A stretch of DNA of 64,000 nt from Streptomyces beijiangensis (GTDB taxonomy: Bacteria > Actinomycetota > Actinomycetes > Streptomycetales > Streptomycetaceae): assembly GCF_017315755.1 (NCBI RefSeq), contig NZ_JAFLRJ010000157.1, positions 461 through 64,460 of the forward strand, in the 5' to 3' direction. Of this stretch, positions 8,110-17,154 are shown one piece after another. The notes below the pieces were generated by a model. That model was not told the DNA's origin, ran no database searches, and saw only the letters and a list, made by a program, of their open reading frames with translations. Position 1 is the stretch's first letter, and every line of letters starts with the position of its first letter. Made by a program: the position numbers and the translations under genes.

Positions 8110-9532
8110 AGTACCCCTGCGGAGCAGGTTCGGCATAGGCGTTCACCACGGTGAACGCGACGGCGGCCGGGGACGTCTTGTTGCCTGTCGCATCCACTGC
8201 GACAGCCTCGACAACATGCTCCCCCTCGTTCCAGGCCCAGCCCGAATCCCATCCCCAACTGCCGTCGACCGCCACGCCGCTCACTCCCAGGCTCACACCG
8301 CGCTCCCAGAACTCCACATGTACGGAGCCTGGGGCGAAGCCCATGAAACCCACGACAGGTCCCTGTACGTGCTGGCCCTGCGACGGCATCGTGAACGTCG
8401 GCTGAAGCGTTCCTTCCACCACGTCGAAGGCGACCTCAGTACGGCCGGAATGCTGGCCGGCCGCGTTCACCGCGAAGAGCCTCACCACATGCTGACCCAT
8501 GCCCCAGGGACGAGCCGGTGACCAAGTCCAGCTTCCGTCGGCGGCGACGTCCGGCGAGGCGATGAACTTGCCGTTCTCCCACAGGCTGACCCGCTCGGCG
8601 CCGGGTGCGGAGCCCATGAACGTGACGGCACCGCCGGGCACTTGCTGGCCGGCGGTCGGTACCGACACCACCGGGGCGGGGAACGACAACTGCACCTTGG
8701 ACGTGGCCGCGAGGTAGTTGTTGATACCAGTCTTGTCGACGTCGGGCTGCTCATAGCCGTTGCGGACGAATCCCAACCTCGGGGCAAGGCCATCGATGAG
8801 GAAGTTCAGGATGCCCATGAGCAGCGGGACATTCCGCCTGGTCACGTCGGTGTGGCCGGTGATGAGGGGTGATTCACTGAAGATGAAATTGAAGTTCGCG
8901 TACCCGTCGAACAACGGGAGGAAGGGACCTATCTGATCCGCATACTGCTCGTCCTGCGGCGACGAGAGCATGTAAATATTGGCACCGCGATTTGCTCCCT
9001 GGCGCACCAGGTCGGGAAGAATCGAGTCGAGGATACCGACGTTGCCGTCCGTGACCTCACCCATCATGAACTCCGCAACGGAGGGAATCGACAACACATA
9101 GGTGCCGATCCTGAACTGGGGGACGACGGAAACAATATTGCGGAATCCATACTTGAGCCCGAAGTGCAGTGCGGCACTGCCGCCCTTCGAACCACCCCAC
9201 ATCGTCACGTCGTTCGGGGTCAAGCCAAGGGAGCCCATCACGTTCGATATCAGTGCGATAACAGAGTTCTCCAGCGAGAAATCCATTCCCTTGCACAAAT
9301 AATAACTGTTCTTCGTGTCGAACAGATCGCGAATCCAGAGAACATTCGAACGAAGAGTGTCGAAGACGCCGTTCGACCAGCCATATTCGTCAGGTGCGCT
9401 AAAATTGGCGAACACCACCACCAAATGGCGGTTTCCGTTCTTGGCGTGAGCGAATTTGTATTCCACCGGATAATTTCCGGAAGTTTCAATGCCGTTGAGC
9501 GTGGGACGCTCGCCTGTCTTTCCTTTAGGCAC
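8093..9532 (-). CDS. Asp2-like alpha/beta hydrolase with two C-terminal Ig-like repeats
   Basis: A 479-aa protein. Residues ~1-275 resemble the accessory-Sec Asp2 hydrolase fold: a nucleophile elbow GGSKGGSA (Ser ~115), preceded by a beta strand, and a candidate catalytic His in GHTDVTRR (~231). Residues ~290-470 hold two tandem ~85-residue Ig-like repeats, each with a P..GQ.V start, a GxAPG turn and an ADGSW/VDGSW strand. No signal peptide is visible. Asp2 proteins act on glycans as O-acetyl transferases/esterases; that activity here is inference. It starts 8 nt inside the end of the upstream glycosyl/glycerophosphotransferase gene, so the two are translationally coupled. Confidence 0.65.
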   Translation of the reverse strand: MPKGKTGERPTLNGIETSGNYPVEYKFAHAKNGNRHLVVVFANFSAPDEYGWSNGVFDTLRSNVLWIRDLFDTKNSYYLCKGMDFSLENSVIALISNVMGSLGLTPNDVTMWGGSKGGSAALHFGLKYGFRNIVSVVPQFRIGTYVLSIPSVAEFMMGEVTDGNVGILDSILPDLVRQGANRGANIYMLSSPQDEQYADQIGPFLPLFDGYANFNFIFSESPLITGHTDVTRRNVPLLMGILNFLIDGLAPRLGFVRNGYEQPDVDKTGINNYLAATSKVQLSFPAPVVSVPTAGQQVPGGAVTFMGSAPGAERVSLWENGKFIASPDVAADGSWTWSPARPWGMGQHVVRLFAVNAAGQHSGRTEVAFDVVEGTLQPTFTMPSQGQHVQGPVVGFMGFAPGSVHVEFWERGVSLGVSGVAVDGSWGWDSGWAWNEGEHVVEAVAVDATGNKTSPAAVAFTVVNAYAEPAPQGYFSPRF

Positions 9533-12500
9533 GCGCTGAATCCATTCTCACCGGTTGCTGCGGAATCTGAACGAGAAGCCGATCTGGCTGCGAGATCGTC
9601 TGGCTGGCGACACCGTTCATGCCGCCGGCGGTCGGCTCCGGCGCCCGTCCAGGGCCGAGGTCGCCACCGGCCACCAGGATGCGATCGGTCAGCCTCGCGG
9701 CGGCGTACCCGTCGTCGAGGTCGCAGAACTCTCCCTGGAACCACCGGTACCGATCGGCGTATCCATCCTGGATACGGTCGACGTCGCGGATCGCGGAGAC
9801 CAGCGCGGCGGACTCGAAGAGCAGCGGCCCCGGAGCGCTCTGCTCGAAATCGAAGTAGAAGCCTCGCAGAGTGTCCCGGTAGTGGTCCAGGTCGTAGGTG
9901 AAGAACAGGATCGGGCGCCCTGTGTTGACGAAGTCGAACATCAGGGACGAATAGTCAGTGATCATCACGTCGGTGATCAGTGACAGATCGGCCATGTCCG
10001 GGTAGTCGGAGACATCGAAGACAAAGCCGTCGCCCGCCCCCGGCACGGCATCCACCACGTTCGGGTGGCGCCGCACCATCAGCACGTGGTCGGCGCCCAG
10101 CCGCGCCCGGGCGTCCTCGAGGTCGATCCTGAAGTCGAGCTTGTACTTGCCCGGTGCGTAGAACTGGTCGTCACGCCAGGTGGGGGCGTACATGATGATG
10201 CGTTTGCCCGGCGGCAGGCCGATCCGCCGACGGATCTCCGCCGCCCGGCTCTCCATGCCGGGGCGGCGCAGGATGTCGTTGCGGGGATAACCGCTTTCAA
10301 CCATTTCGCCGGGGAACTGGAAGGCCCGCTTGAGGATAGGGGTGGAGAAGCTGTTGGGGGACACCAACATGTCCCAGTTCTGCACCTCCTTCTCGACGCG
10401 CTCCAAGTACCGTTTGTCCGCGAAATGCACTGCCTCGATGTCGTGCCCGATGCGCTTGAGCGGAGTGCCGTGCCAGGTCTGTACGACGATCTGGCCCTCA
10501 CGCTTCTGGAACCAGTCCGGCAGGTGATTGTTGACGACGACGTAGTGCGCGGTCCCGAGCGCCTCGTACCACTCGGGCGACCACATACGGACCGGACGGG
10601 CGGTGGGCGGGACCTCGACCTGGTCGTCACGCACCACCCAGAGATGCTCGACCGGCACGCCCCGACTCACCATTTCCTCGTGCAGCGCGCGCGGGCTGTC
10701 CGAGTACTGGGTTCCCTTGAAGGCGTCGAAAAGGACGGTCTGCTTGATCGGCCTGTTCCGGGCCTCCGGGTAGACCTTGGTCCGCATCAGCTTCTGCCGG
10801 TACGGCCCGCGGGCCTCGTCCGGCATGGCCGAGTGGACCAGGAGCGAGAGCCGGTCGTAGGCCTCGGCCTGCAGTTCGTAGCGCCGTTCGTTGATACTCA
10901 CTTCGGCCGGGAACGACGAGATCAGACTCTGCTCGATCTTGATCATGAGGTCTTCGGAACGGTCCTCCCCTGCGCAGGCCGACGGATCCTGCCTGCGGAG
11001 GAAGAAGTCCCAGCGGCCGGCGGCCAGCGGGATGTCCCCGGCCAGATTCCTCATGGCCGCCGGGGTGACGGCGAAGCGGAATTCGTCGCCGTACCAGCGG
11101 ATCGGGACGACACGCTCGGCACCATGGGCCCTGGAGCGCACGACGATGTGCGCGGCGTCGTACTCGACCTCGCTGAGTACGCCCTCCGCCGCGTACTTGG
11201 CAACGATCTCCAGCGAGCCGTCCTCCAGCCAGGTGGCCGAATGCGCCAGCGGCAGGGTGGCTCGCTCGAACAGCACCACGTATCCGGAGCCGTTGCGGTG
11301 TACGAAGACCTCGCGATCACCGGTGTCGCTCTGCAGAGCCTCCGGTACCCGGTAATGGCCGTCGGTGGCCTCCTCCGCCATGACCGGGTAGATCGCCGCC
11401 GCACGGCCCTCGACATGGAAGGTGGTCTTCCACCCGTTGCTTCCCATGCTCCACGACTGCGGGACCCCGCTGTCGGCGCCCCCGCGCTGACTGGGGACGA
11501 GCGCGCTCAGGGGTACGCGGGTGCTGAAACTGCACCAGCCCTCGCCGCCGGGCTTGAAGTGGACCCAGGAGTCATGCCGCCCGGCGCCACCCATGCTGGT
11601 GATGCGGAACTTGCCCCACTCGGGCACCTGGGGCCCGAGGTAGACCCCGCCGAGTTCCAGGTGGTCTCCGATGATGCGGTGCCGGGTGATACGGCAGCGG
11701 ACTTTCTCCACACGGAGCTTGAGCTTCCCCTGGAGAAAGAGCGGAACCACTCGGGTGTTCTTGTCGACGTACCGATAGGGCGGATTGGCCGCACTGTCCG
11801 AGCTGCCTCGCCCCACGCCCTTGTAGCGGAAGAGACCGCGGCTGAGGACACCGGCCGCAACGTCCCAGGTGCCCTCGACCCACTCACCCTTCCGCTTGAG
11901 CCGGGTGGTGTCGAAGCGCACCTGAATACCGGACCAGTCATAACAGTAACGATTCTGCTGAGAGCTCTCCGTCGCCTGCGGGTAATAAGTGGTCTTCGCC
12001 TTGGCTACGACCGTCCTGCCCAACTTCTTGTTGCGCACCGCGATGGCCTTCATCGACATGTGCCGCTTGTGCACGTTGATGAAGCGGACATACGCGGAAC
12101 CCTCGATGGTCAGCCACTCGGAGTTCCAGTACGCGTTCGTCAGCGAGCTGTGGAGTGAGAGTTCCTTGTCGAGCCGGTAGGCGCTCTTGTCGAGGCCCAC
12201 CGACCGGTCACCGAGATAGGGGTAGTTGAGGTAGCGGTGCAGCCGCCGCCGGACGGGCAGCGGTCCGCCCTTGCGCTCGAATTCGAGGACATCGAGCAGC
12301 TCGTCCAGCCTGCCTTCGCGCACGAGCAGCCACTTGACGCGGGCTTCAGCGGGCAGTTCGTCGACGATGTCGTCGTCCGCCTCGTCCAGGAACTCGTTCG
12401 CCCACCGCATGAAGGCGTCCCGGTAATCCTCGTCGGCGTCCGGCAGCACCTTCAGGTGCAGCATCAGGTCCGATTTCAGACAGGCGAGGTCATACTTCCG

Positions 12501-13274
12501 CTTGTGGTCGACATAGGACTTGGAGCGGTGTCCCGCAAGGAAGCGGCTGACCGACTGCACCGCGGCGACCCGGTCCTCGAGGTTGCTGAACTCGGTGTGC
12601 CGCTGGGTGATCGACGGAGCGGCACCACCCTCGCGCCGACGCCAGAAGTAGACGATATCGGTGAGGGTGTCGACCTTGGTGGCCCGGAAGTGGGCGAACA
12701 TGTTGACCCAGGAGTCCTCATACATGACTCCCTCGGGGAACGCGATGTAGTGGTAGTCCCAGAAGGACCGCCGGAACAGCTTGTTCCACACCGTGCGGTC
12801 GTAGATCAGGGCGGGAAGCCTCGTGATGTGCGTTCCCCGTCTGTTCTTCTCCATCGGCGTCTTGTGCAGAGGGGACTGCCACTTCTTGGTGGAGTTCATC
12901 ATCTGCACATTGCCGGACACGAAGTCGGAACCGGAGCCCTCGAGCGTCTGGACGAGCAACTCGTAGGCGTACTCGGGGATGACGTCGTCCCCGTCGACGA
13001 ACGCGAGGAATTCGGCGTCAGGGTGAGCGGCGCGAATGCCGACGTTCCTGGCGTGCCCCGGCCCCATCGACTCCTGCCGCAGGAGCCGGAACCGCGGGTC
13101 GCGGCGAGTGAATTCCGCGGCTATCTCGGTCGAGGAGTCGGTCGAACCGTCGTCGACCATGATGACTTCGAGATCCTGGAACGTCTGCCGGGCTATGGAC
13201 TCCAGGCACTCCACGAGATAGATCTCGACGTCCTGGAAGGGCACGACAACACTCAGGCGGGGCTGGCCGGCCAC
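9525..13274 (-). CDS. Giant bifunctional GT2 glycosyltransferase / CDP-glycerol glycerophosphotransferase-like protein
   Basis: A 1249-aa fusion. Residues ~5-250 are a family-2 glycosyltransferase (LSVVVPFQDVEIYL, VDDGSTDSS, VDGDDVIPEY). A central region of ~500 residues, including beta-rich stretches with no recognised motif, follows. The C-terminal ~400 residues match TagF/TarF-type polyol-phosphate polymerases: VVQTWHGTPLKRIG (~930), APTWRDDQFY, the His in MVRRHPNVVD and ITDYSSLMFD (~1105). The GTG at 13274 has GAGGAG 8 nt upstream; the longer open frame reads as non-coding. It likely builds a (teichoic-like) wall polymer; donor and product are unknown. Confidence 0.85.
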   Translation of the reverse strand: MAGQPRLSVVVPFQDVEIYLVECLESIARQTFQDLEVIMVDDGSTDSSTEIAAEFTRRDPRFRLLRQESMGPGHARNVGIRAAHPDAEFLAFVDGDDVIPEYAYELLVQTLEGSGSDFVSGNVQMMNSTKKWQSPLHKTPMEKNRRGTHITRLPALIYDRTVWNKLFRRSFWDYHYIAFPEGVMYEDSWVNMFAHFRATKVDTLTDIVYFWRRREGGAAPSITQRHTEFSNLEDRVAAVQSVSRFLAGHRSKSYVDHKRKYDLACLKSDLMLHLKVLPDADEDYRDAFMRWANEFLDEADDDIVDELPAEARVKWLLVREGRLDELLDVLEFERKGGPLPVRRRLHRYLNYPYLGDRSVGLDKSAYRLDKELSLHSSLTNAYWNSEWLTIEGSAYVRFINVHKRHMSMKAIAVRNKKLGRTVVAKAKTTYYPQATESSQQNRYCYDWSGIQVRFDTTRLKRKGEWVEGTWDVAAGVLSRGLFRYKGVGRGSSDSAANPPYRYVDKNTRVVPLFLQGKLKLRVEKVRCRITRHRIIGDHLELGGVYLGPQVPEWGKFRITSMGGAGRHDSWVHFKPGGEGWCSFSTRVPLSALVPSQRGGADSGVPQSWSMGSNGWKTTFHVEGRAAAIYPVMAEEATDGHYRVPEALQSDTGDREVFVHRNGSGYVVLFERATLPLAHSATWLEDGSLEIVAKYAAEGVLSEVEYDAAHIVVRSRAHGAERVVPIRWYGDEFRFAVTPAAMRNLAGDIPLAAGRWDFFLRRQDPSACAGEDRSEDLMIKIEQSLISSFPAEVSINERRYELQAEAYDRLSLLVHSAMPDEARGPYRQKLMRTKVYPEARNRPIKQTVLFDAFKGTQYSDSPRALHEEMVSRGVPVEHLWVVRDDQVEVPPTARPVRMWSPEWYEALGTAHYVVVNNHLPDWFQKREGQIVVQTWHGTPLKRIGHDIEAVHFADKRYLERVEKEVQNWDMLVSPNSFSTPILKRAFQFPGEMVESGYPRNDILRRPGMESRAAEIRRRIGLPPGKRIIMYAPTWRDDQFYAPGKYKLDFRIDLEDARARLGADHVLMVRRHPNVVDAVPGAGDGFVFDVSDYPDMADLSLITDVMITDYSSLMFDFVNTGRPILFFTYDLDHYRDTLRGFYFDFEQSAPGPLLFESAALVSAIRDVDRIQDGYADRYRWFQGEFCDLDDGYAAARLTDRILVAGGDLGPGRAPEPTAGGMNGVASQTISQPDRLLVQIPQQPVRMDSARA

Positions 13275-13632
13275 TCGGTGAACTCCTCGATAGTTTCCGC
13301 TTCCTCCGATGCGCGTCGGCTCGCCGCTCATGCCCTGGGCCCACCCCTGGCCGTTATCGCTCGCCGCTCCCCCGCGATCCGCAGGCCCCCCGGCCCTCGG
13401 CTGCCCGCACACTTATACGGACTTCACAGATTCTGCACAAGGTACGCCGGTTGGTCAACACCAGGCAACCTTCTGTAAACCTCTAGCTAAATGGGACATA
13501 TAGCTCGGTGAAAAGGGAGGCAAACGGCACCTGACGGGCATGCCAAGTCCTCCCCACGCGCAGGGGGGAGGGAGACGGGTCAGGGGAGGGGAACCGCGCC
13601 CGGCCAAGGGGCGGAACGGTCACCGAGAGGGG
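13275..13632. other. 358-bp non-coding stretch before the GT2/TagF gene
   Basis: It contains the minus-strand promoter described at 13430-13458, a roughly 150-nt predicted 5' untranslated region, and an A/T-rich patch around 13480-13510. I see no convincing gene or strong terminator in it. Confidence 0.6.
13430..13458 (-). promoter_or_regulatory. Vegetative-type promoter of the GT2/TagF - hydrolase operon
   Basis: On the minus strand TTGACC (-35, 13453-13458), a 17-bp spacer and CAGAAT (-10, 13430-13435) form a good HrdB-like promoter. The predicted transcription start near 13423 leaves ~150 nt of untranslated leader. Confidence 0.55.
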
Positions 13633-14784
13633 TCATCCCACCCGGCGCCACGCGCCGAAGGCGAGGCCCACTTCCGAGAGGTCCCGGCGAGCGACTCTCA
13701 GCCCGCCATCCATGTCGACAATCGCAATTGTGACCGCACCGAGACCGTCGATGCCCATGGCCGGCAGGCCGACGCACCGGTCCCCGACGGGAGCCCACCA
13801 GGCGCCGTACTGCTCGCCTTCCGTCGGATAGGCCCCGATCTCGGGGTATCCCTCGGCACCGAGCTGCAGCATCACCGTGCAGTCATAGCCGTTGACGGGG
13901 GTCCGCACGATGCCCACCGGGCCGACACCGCCCGCCCCGCCCAGCGGCATGAGGGCACTCGCCTGTCCCGCCGCGCTGCGCGGACGGTAGGCGACGACAC
14001 TGCCGTCCGCCGGATGGCGCCAGAAGTAGGTGCCGATACCCGGACTCGTCTCGTACGAGCTGTACGTCCCCTCGACCGCATCAGCGTGCACCCGCCCCCG
14101 CCACTTGAAGGCGGCACCGGGCCGCTCCTGGCGCACATACACGGCCCCGCCCCGGAAGGGCGTGAGGTATTCGCCATATCCCTCGGAGGTCACCAGAGGC
14201 ACGACCGATCCGCGCACCCACTTCCCGTCGAGGTCGGTCCACTTGCCCCAAGCGCCGTCCGTGCTCCGGGTCCGACCGCGCACACCTTGCCCGAAGCGTG
14301 CGCCCACGACATGGAGCAGGCCCGCGCCGTCGGTCAGGACGACAGGGTCTCCCAGGCCGGACAGTGTCGGCTCGTTCGTACGAAACGGATTTCCGACCGG
14401 GCGCCAGGCGCTGAGCGGCCGTGCCGTCTGATACTGCGTGGCGACGATGAACTCAAGGCCGCCAGGCATCCCCTCGCGGTGCCGCATGCCGGCAAAAGAG
14501 ATGAATCCATCAGAGTCCTGGCTCAGCGTGAACCGCCCGTGCCAGTCCTCGACGGGGAGCAGCTCGGGCCCCTGCCAGTGGTCCGAGCCGGGCGACGACT
14601 CGGTCCAGCGCACCAGACCGTCGGCGCAGCTCGCGTATGCGGTCAGCCGGCCGTCACGCCCAAGGCGCAGCCAATTCGAGGCCGCATGCCCGCCATCGGT
14701 CGCGGCGACGATCTCAGAACCCATGACAGCGGGGGGCCTCGAAATGAACTCTCGAGCCGCCTCCGAACGACCGCGTCGCGCCAT
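13633..14784 (-). CDS. Propeller-like protein A (paralogue of the 17.2-18.2 kb gene)
   Basis: A 383-aa protein of unknown function. It shows repeated Trp/Gly-rich blades typical of lectin-like or PLL-type beta-propellers: LVRWTESSPGSDHWQGP, SQDSDGFISF, LSAWRPVGNP, WGKWTDLDGKW, YFWRHPADGSVVAYRP. It aligns over its whole length with the protein encoded at 17155-18198. There is no signal peptide or membrane helix. The ATG at 14784 follows GGAGG by 11 nt; upstream in-frame codons look non-coding. Position beside galU, an LCP ligase and the GT2/TagF gene suggests a surface-glycan role, but that is inference. Confidence 0.7.
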   Translation of the reverse strand: MARRGRSEAAREFISRPPAVMGSEIVAATDGGHAASNWLRLGRDGRLTAYASCADGLVRWTESSPGSDHWQGPELLPVEDWHGRFTLSQDSDGFISFAGMRHREGMPGGLEFIVATQYQTARPLSAWRPVGNPFRTNEPTLSGLGDPVVLTDGAGLLHVVGARFGQGVRGRTRSTDGAWGKWTDLDGKWVRGSVVPLVTSEGYGEYLTPFRGGAVYVRQERPGAAFKWRGRVHADAVEGTYSSYETSPGIGTYFWRHPADGSVVAYRPRSAAGQASALMPLGGAGGVGPVGIVRTPVNGYDCTVMLQLGAEGYPEIGAYPTEGEQYGAWWAPVGDRCVGLPAMGIDGLGAVTIAIVDMDGGLRVARRDLSEVGLAFGAWRRVG

Positions 14785-14923
14785 GAACCCAGCCACCTCC
14801 CCGCCTCGTGTTCTTCGTGGACCGACCCGACGAGCCGACGGACAACCTACGGCAGCACTTCGGACACCTGACGCCCGGGCCAAATGTTCGGAGGAGGCAG
14901 GTTACCCACTCGGCCCAGGTGGG

Positions 14924-15844
14924 TCAGAGGCCCTCCGCCACGAACTGCCGCAGCCAGGTTCTGAAATCGGGCCCCAGATCCTCGCGTTCGCACGCGAGGC
15001 GAACGATGGTGCGCAGGTAGTCGCCACGGTCTCCGGTGTCGTACCTCCGGCCCTTGAAAACGACGCCGTGGACCGGGCCGCCGGGCGATCCGGGCCCGGC
15101 GAGACTGCGCAGGGCGTCCGTGAGCTGGATCTCGCCACCGCGGTCGGCCTCGGTCGTCCGCAGTACCTCGAAAACCGCCGGGTCGAGAATGTACCGGCCG
15201 ATCACCACATGGTTGCTCGGCGCCTCACCCGCGGCAGGCTTCTCCACCAGGTTCGTGATCCGCACCACGCCGTCGAGGGGCGTCGGCTCCACTGCGGCGC
15301 ATCCGTAAAGGTGCACCTGCTCGGGCTCGACCTCCATGAGCGCGACCACGCTGCCGCCGAACTCGCGCCGTACTTCAGCCATCTTGTCCAGGAGCGGATC
15401 ACGCGGGTCGATCAGATCGTCGCCCAGCAGCACGACAAACGGCTGGTCACCGACGTGCGGTTCCGCGCAGAGCACCGCGTGCCCCAGTCCCCGCGGATCG
15501 CCTTGGCGCACATAGTGCAGCGATGCGAGTCCCGTCGACTCTTCCACCCGTGAGAGCCGGTCGTAGTCACCCTTGCGCCGCAGGGCGTCCTCCAGCTCGT
15601 AGTTGCGGTCGAAGTGATCTTCCAGGGCACGCTTGTTGCGGCCCGTGATCATCAGTACGTCCGTGAGACCGGCGGCCACGGCCTCCTCGACGACGTACTG
15701 GATGGCGGGCTTGTCCACCACCGGAAGCATCTCCTTGGGCGTCGCCTTGGTGGCCGGCAGAAACCGCGTCCCCAGTCCCGCTGCGGGTATGACCGCCTTG
15801 ACGATTGCGGGATGTGCATTGTTCACGAAGAGATTCCACTTCAT
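14924..15844 (-). CDS. galU: UTP--glucose-1-phosphate uridylyltransferase
   Basis: A 306-aa cytoplasmic nucleotidyltransferase making UDP-glucose from UTP and glucose-1-phosphate. Motifs are canonical: AVIPAAGLGTRFLPATKATP with the KEMLPVVDKP and IQYVVEEAV blocks, then LLGDDLID (metal-binding Asp), LVEKPAAGEAPSN and GGEIQLTDALR. Start choice is uncertain: the ATG at 15844 gives MKWNLFVNNAHPAIVKAV with no ribosome binding site; a GTG at codon 7 is an alternative. It shares a dyad-rich 222-bp region with the divergent LCP gene. It supplies an activated sugar for the wall-polymer genes around it. Confidence 0.93.
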   Translation of the reverse strand: MKWNLFVNNAHPAIVKAVIPAAGLGTRFLPATKATPKEMLPVVDKPAIQYVVEEAVAAGLTDVLMITGRNKRALEDHFDRNYELEDALRRKGDYDRLSRVEESTGLASLHYVRQGDPRGLGHAVLCAEPHVGDQPFVVLLGDDLIDPRDPLLDKMAEVRREFGGSVVALMEVEPEQVHLYGCAAVEPTPLDGVVRITNLVEKPAAGEAPSNHVVIGRYILDPAVFEVLRTTEADRGGEIQLTDALRSLAGPGSPGGPVHGVVFKGRRYDTGDRGDYLRTIVRLACEREDLGPDFRTWLRQFVAEGL

Positions 15845-15908
15845 ATAGCGACGGAGCGACAGCGGAGTGCGACTACCTGGGGGTGGTCGAGGTCACAGGA
15901 GTGCCTGA

Positions 15909-15925
15909 CGGATTGACACAATCCG
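15909..15925. promoter_or_regulatory. 17-bp palindrome between galU and LCP gene
   Basis: CGGATTG-ACA-CAATCCG has perfect 7-bp arms and contains a TTGACA (-35-like) on the plus strand. It is a candidate operator over a promoter for the LCP gene or a divergent galU promoter. Confidence 0.4.
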
Positions 15926-15953
15926 AGACGAAGATATCCGGCGCTCCCAAGAA

Positions 15954-15986
15954 CTTGAAAACATGCTTATAGTGCATTTCTTCAAG
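15954..15986. promoter_or_regulatory. 33-bp nested dyad between galU and LCP gene
   Basis: Symmetric arms CTTGAA...ATGC and GCAT...TTCAAG are placed exactly about a 7-nt A/T-rich centre (TTATAGT). No gene ends here, so a terminator is unlikely; an operator for the divergent pair is the better reading. Confidence 0.45.
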
Positions 15987-16066
15987 CCTGACCGAGCGGA
16001 CCCGTCCCCCACCCGAGTCCCATCGGCCCACGACGGGTCGATCCAGTAAAGGACTCGAATCTCCGC

Positions 16067-17146
16067 ATGACACAGAACAACGTGACCGTCGGCGCCTCGG
16101 ACGACGCCAGATCCCATGGCCGCCGCAAGCCCCGGCGCCGCCGCGGACTCAAGATCACTCTGAGTGTTCTCCTCGTCCTGGTGCTGGCCGGCGGCGGCAC
16201 CGCCTGGTGGTTCTACAGCCAGCTCAACGGCAACATCAAGGGCGTCGACATCAACAAGGCGCTCGGCACCGACCGCCCGGAGAAGCTCCCCACCAGCGGA
16301 CAGAACGTGCTGGTCCTGGGCTCGGACTCGCGTGCCGGTGACAACAAGGGGCTCGTGGGCGGCGACGTCAGCGGCGCCCGCTCCGACACCGCGATGGTGG
16401 TGCACATACCGGAGGGCCGTAAGAAGGCCGTCGCCGTCAGCATTCCGCGCGACACCCTGGTGACCCGGCCCGAGTGCACCAAGAAGGACGGCTCGACGCT
16501 CTCCTCCGCGCACCGCGTCATGTTCAACTCGGTGTACTCGATCGCCGGTCCGGCCTGTGTGGTCAAGACCGTGGAGAAGATGTCCGGGGTCCGCATCGAC
16601 CACTACATGGAGATCAACTTCGCCGGGTTCAAGGGGCTCGTCGACGCGATCGGCGGGGTCAGTGTGACCACGGACCAGGCGATCCACGACACGTCCTCCG
16701 GGCTCGACCTCGTGGCGGGTACGCACAAGCTGAACGGCACCGATTCGCTCGCGTTCGTCCGTACCCGGCACGGCATCGGCGACGGCAGTGACCTCGGGCG
16801 CATCGGGCTGCAGCAGCAGTTCATGCTGGCCCTGCTCAGTGAGGTCAAGTCGCAGGATCTGCTGGGCAGTCCGACCAAGTCGTACAAGATCGCCAACTCG
16901 CTCACCAAGTCGCTGACCACCGACTCCGAGCTCGCCTCGCTCACCTCGCTGGCCGACTTCGCGCGGAGCCTGAACGGGGTCGATCCCGCCACCATGGAGA
17001 CGATCATGCTTCCGGTGGCGTACGACAAGATCGACCGGAACCGGGTGATTGCCGCCGAACCGCAGGCGAAGACCCTCTGGAAGGCGATCCGCACCGACTC
17101 GACGATTCCGGAGTCGGCGAAGAAGTCACCCGCGACCGGGGGCTGA
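16067..17146 (+). CDS. LytR-CpsA-Psr (LCP) family wall-polymer ligase
   Basis: A 359-aa protein with a short basic cytoplasmic N-terminus (RRKPRRRRG), one membrane helix (~residues 27-48) and an extracellular LCP domain. The pyrophosphate/lipid-binding signatures are visible: VLGSDSR (~82), SDTAMVVHI, SIPRDTLV (~128), the FAGFKGLVDAIGGV block and LAFVRTRH (~228) with the following acidic/Arg region. LCP enzymes transfer lipid-linked glycopolymers to peptidoglycan. Its location beside galU and the GT2/TagF gene supports a shared polymer pathway. The ATG at 16067 has no strong ribosome binding site. Confidence 0.9.
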   Translation: MTQNNVTVGASDDARSHGRRKPRRRRGLKITLSVLLVLVLAGGGTAWWFYSQLNGNIKGVDINKALGTDRPEKLPTSGQNVLVLGSDSRAGDNKGLVGGDVSGARSDTAMVVHIPEGRKKAVAVSIPRDTLVTRPECTKKDGSTLSSAHRVMFNSVYSIAGPACVVKTVEKMSGVRIDHYMEINFAGFKGLVDAIGGVSVTTDQAIHDTSSGLDLVAGTHKLNGTDSLAFVRTRHGIGDGSDLGRIGLQQQFMLALLSEVKSQDLLGSPTKSYKIANSLTKSLTTDSELASLTSLADFARSLNGVDPATMETIMLPVAYDKIDRNRVIAAEPQAKTLWKAIRTDSTIPESAKKSPATGG

Positions 17147-17154
17147 TCCGCTCG

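Noticed and set aside
10065-12158. 697-codon plus-strand open frame inside the GT2/TagF gene
   Set aside because: Composition typical of an antisense frame in Streptomyces DNA; the minus strand carries canonical GT2 and TagF motifs.
12237-13478. 413-codon plus-strand frame over the GT2 start region
   Set aside because: Antisense shadow of the GT2 domain; no ribosome binding site or domain.
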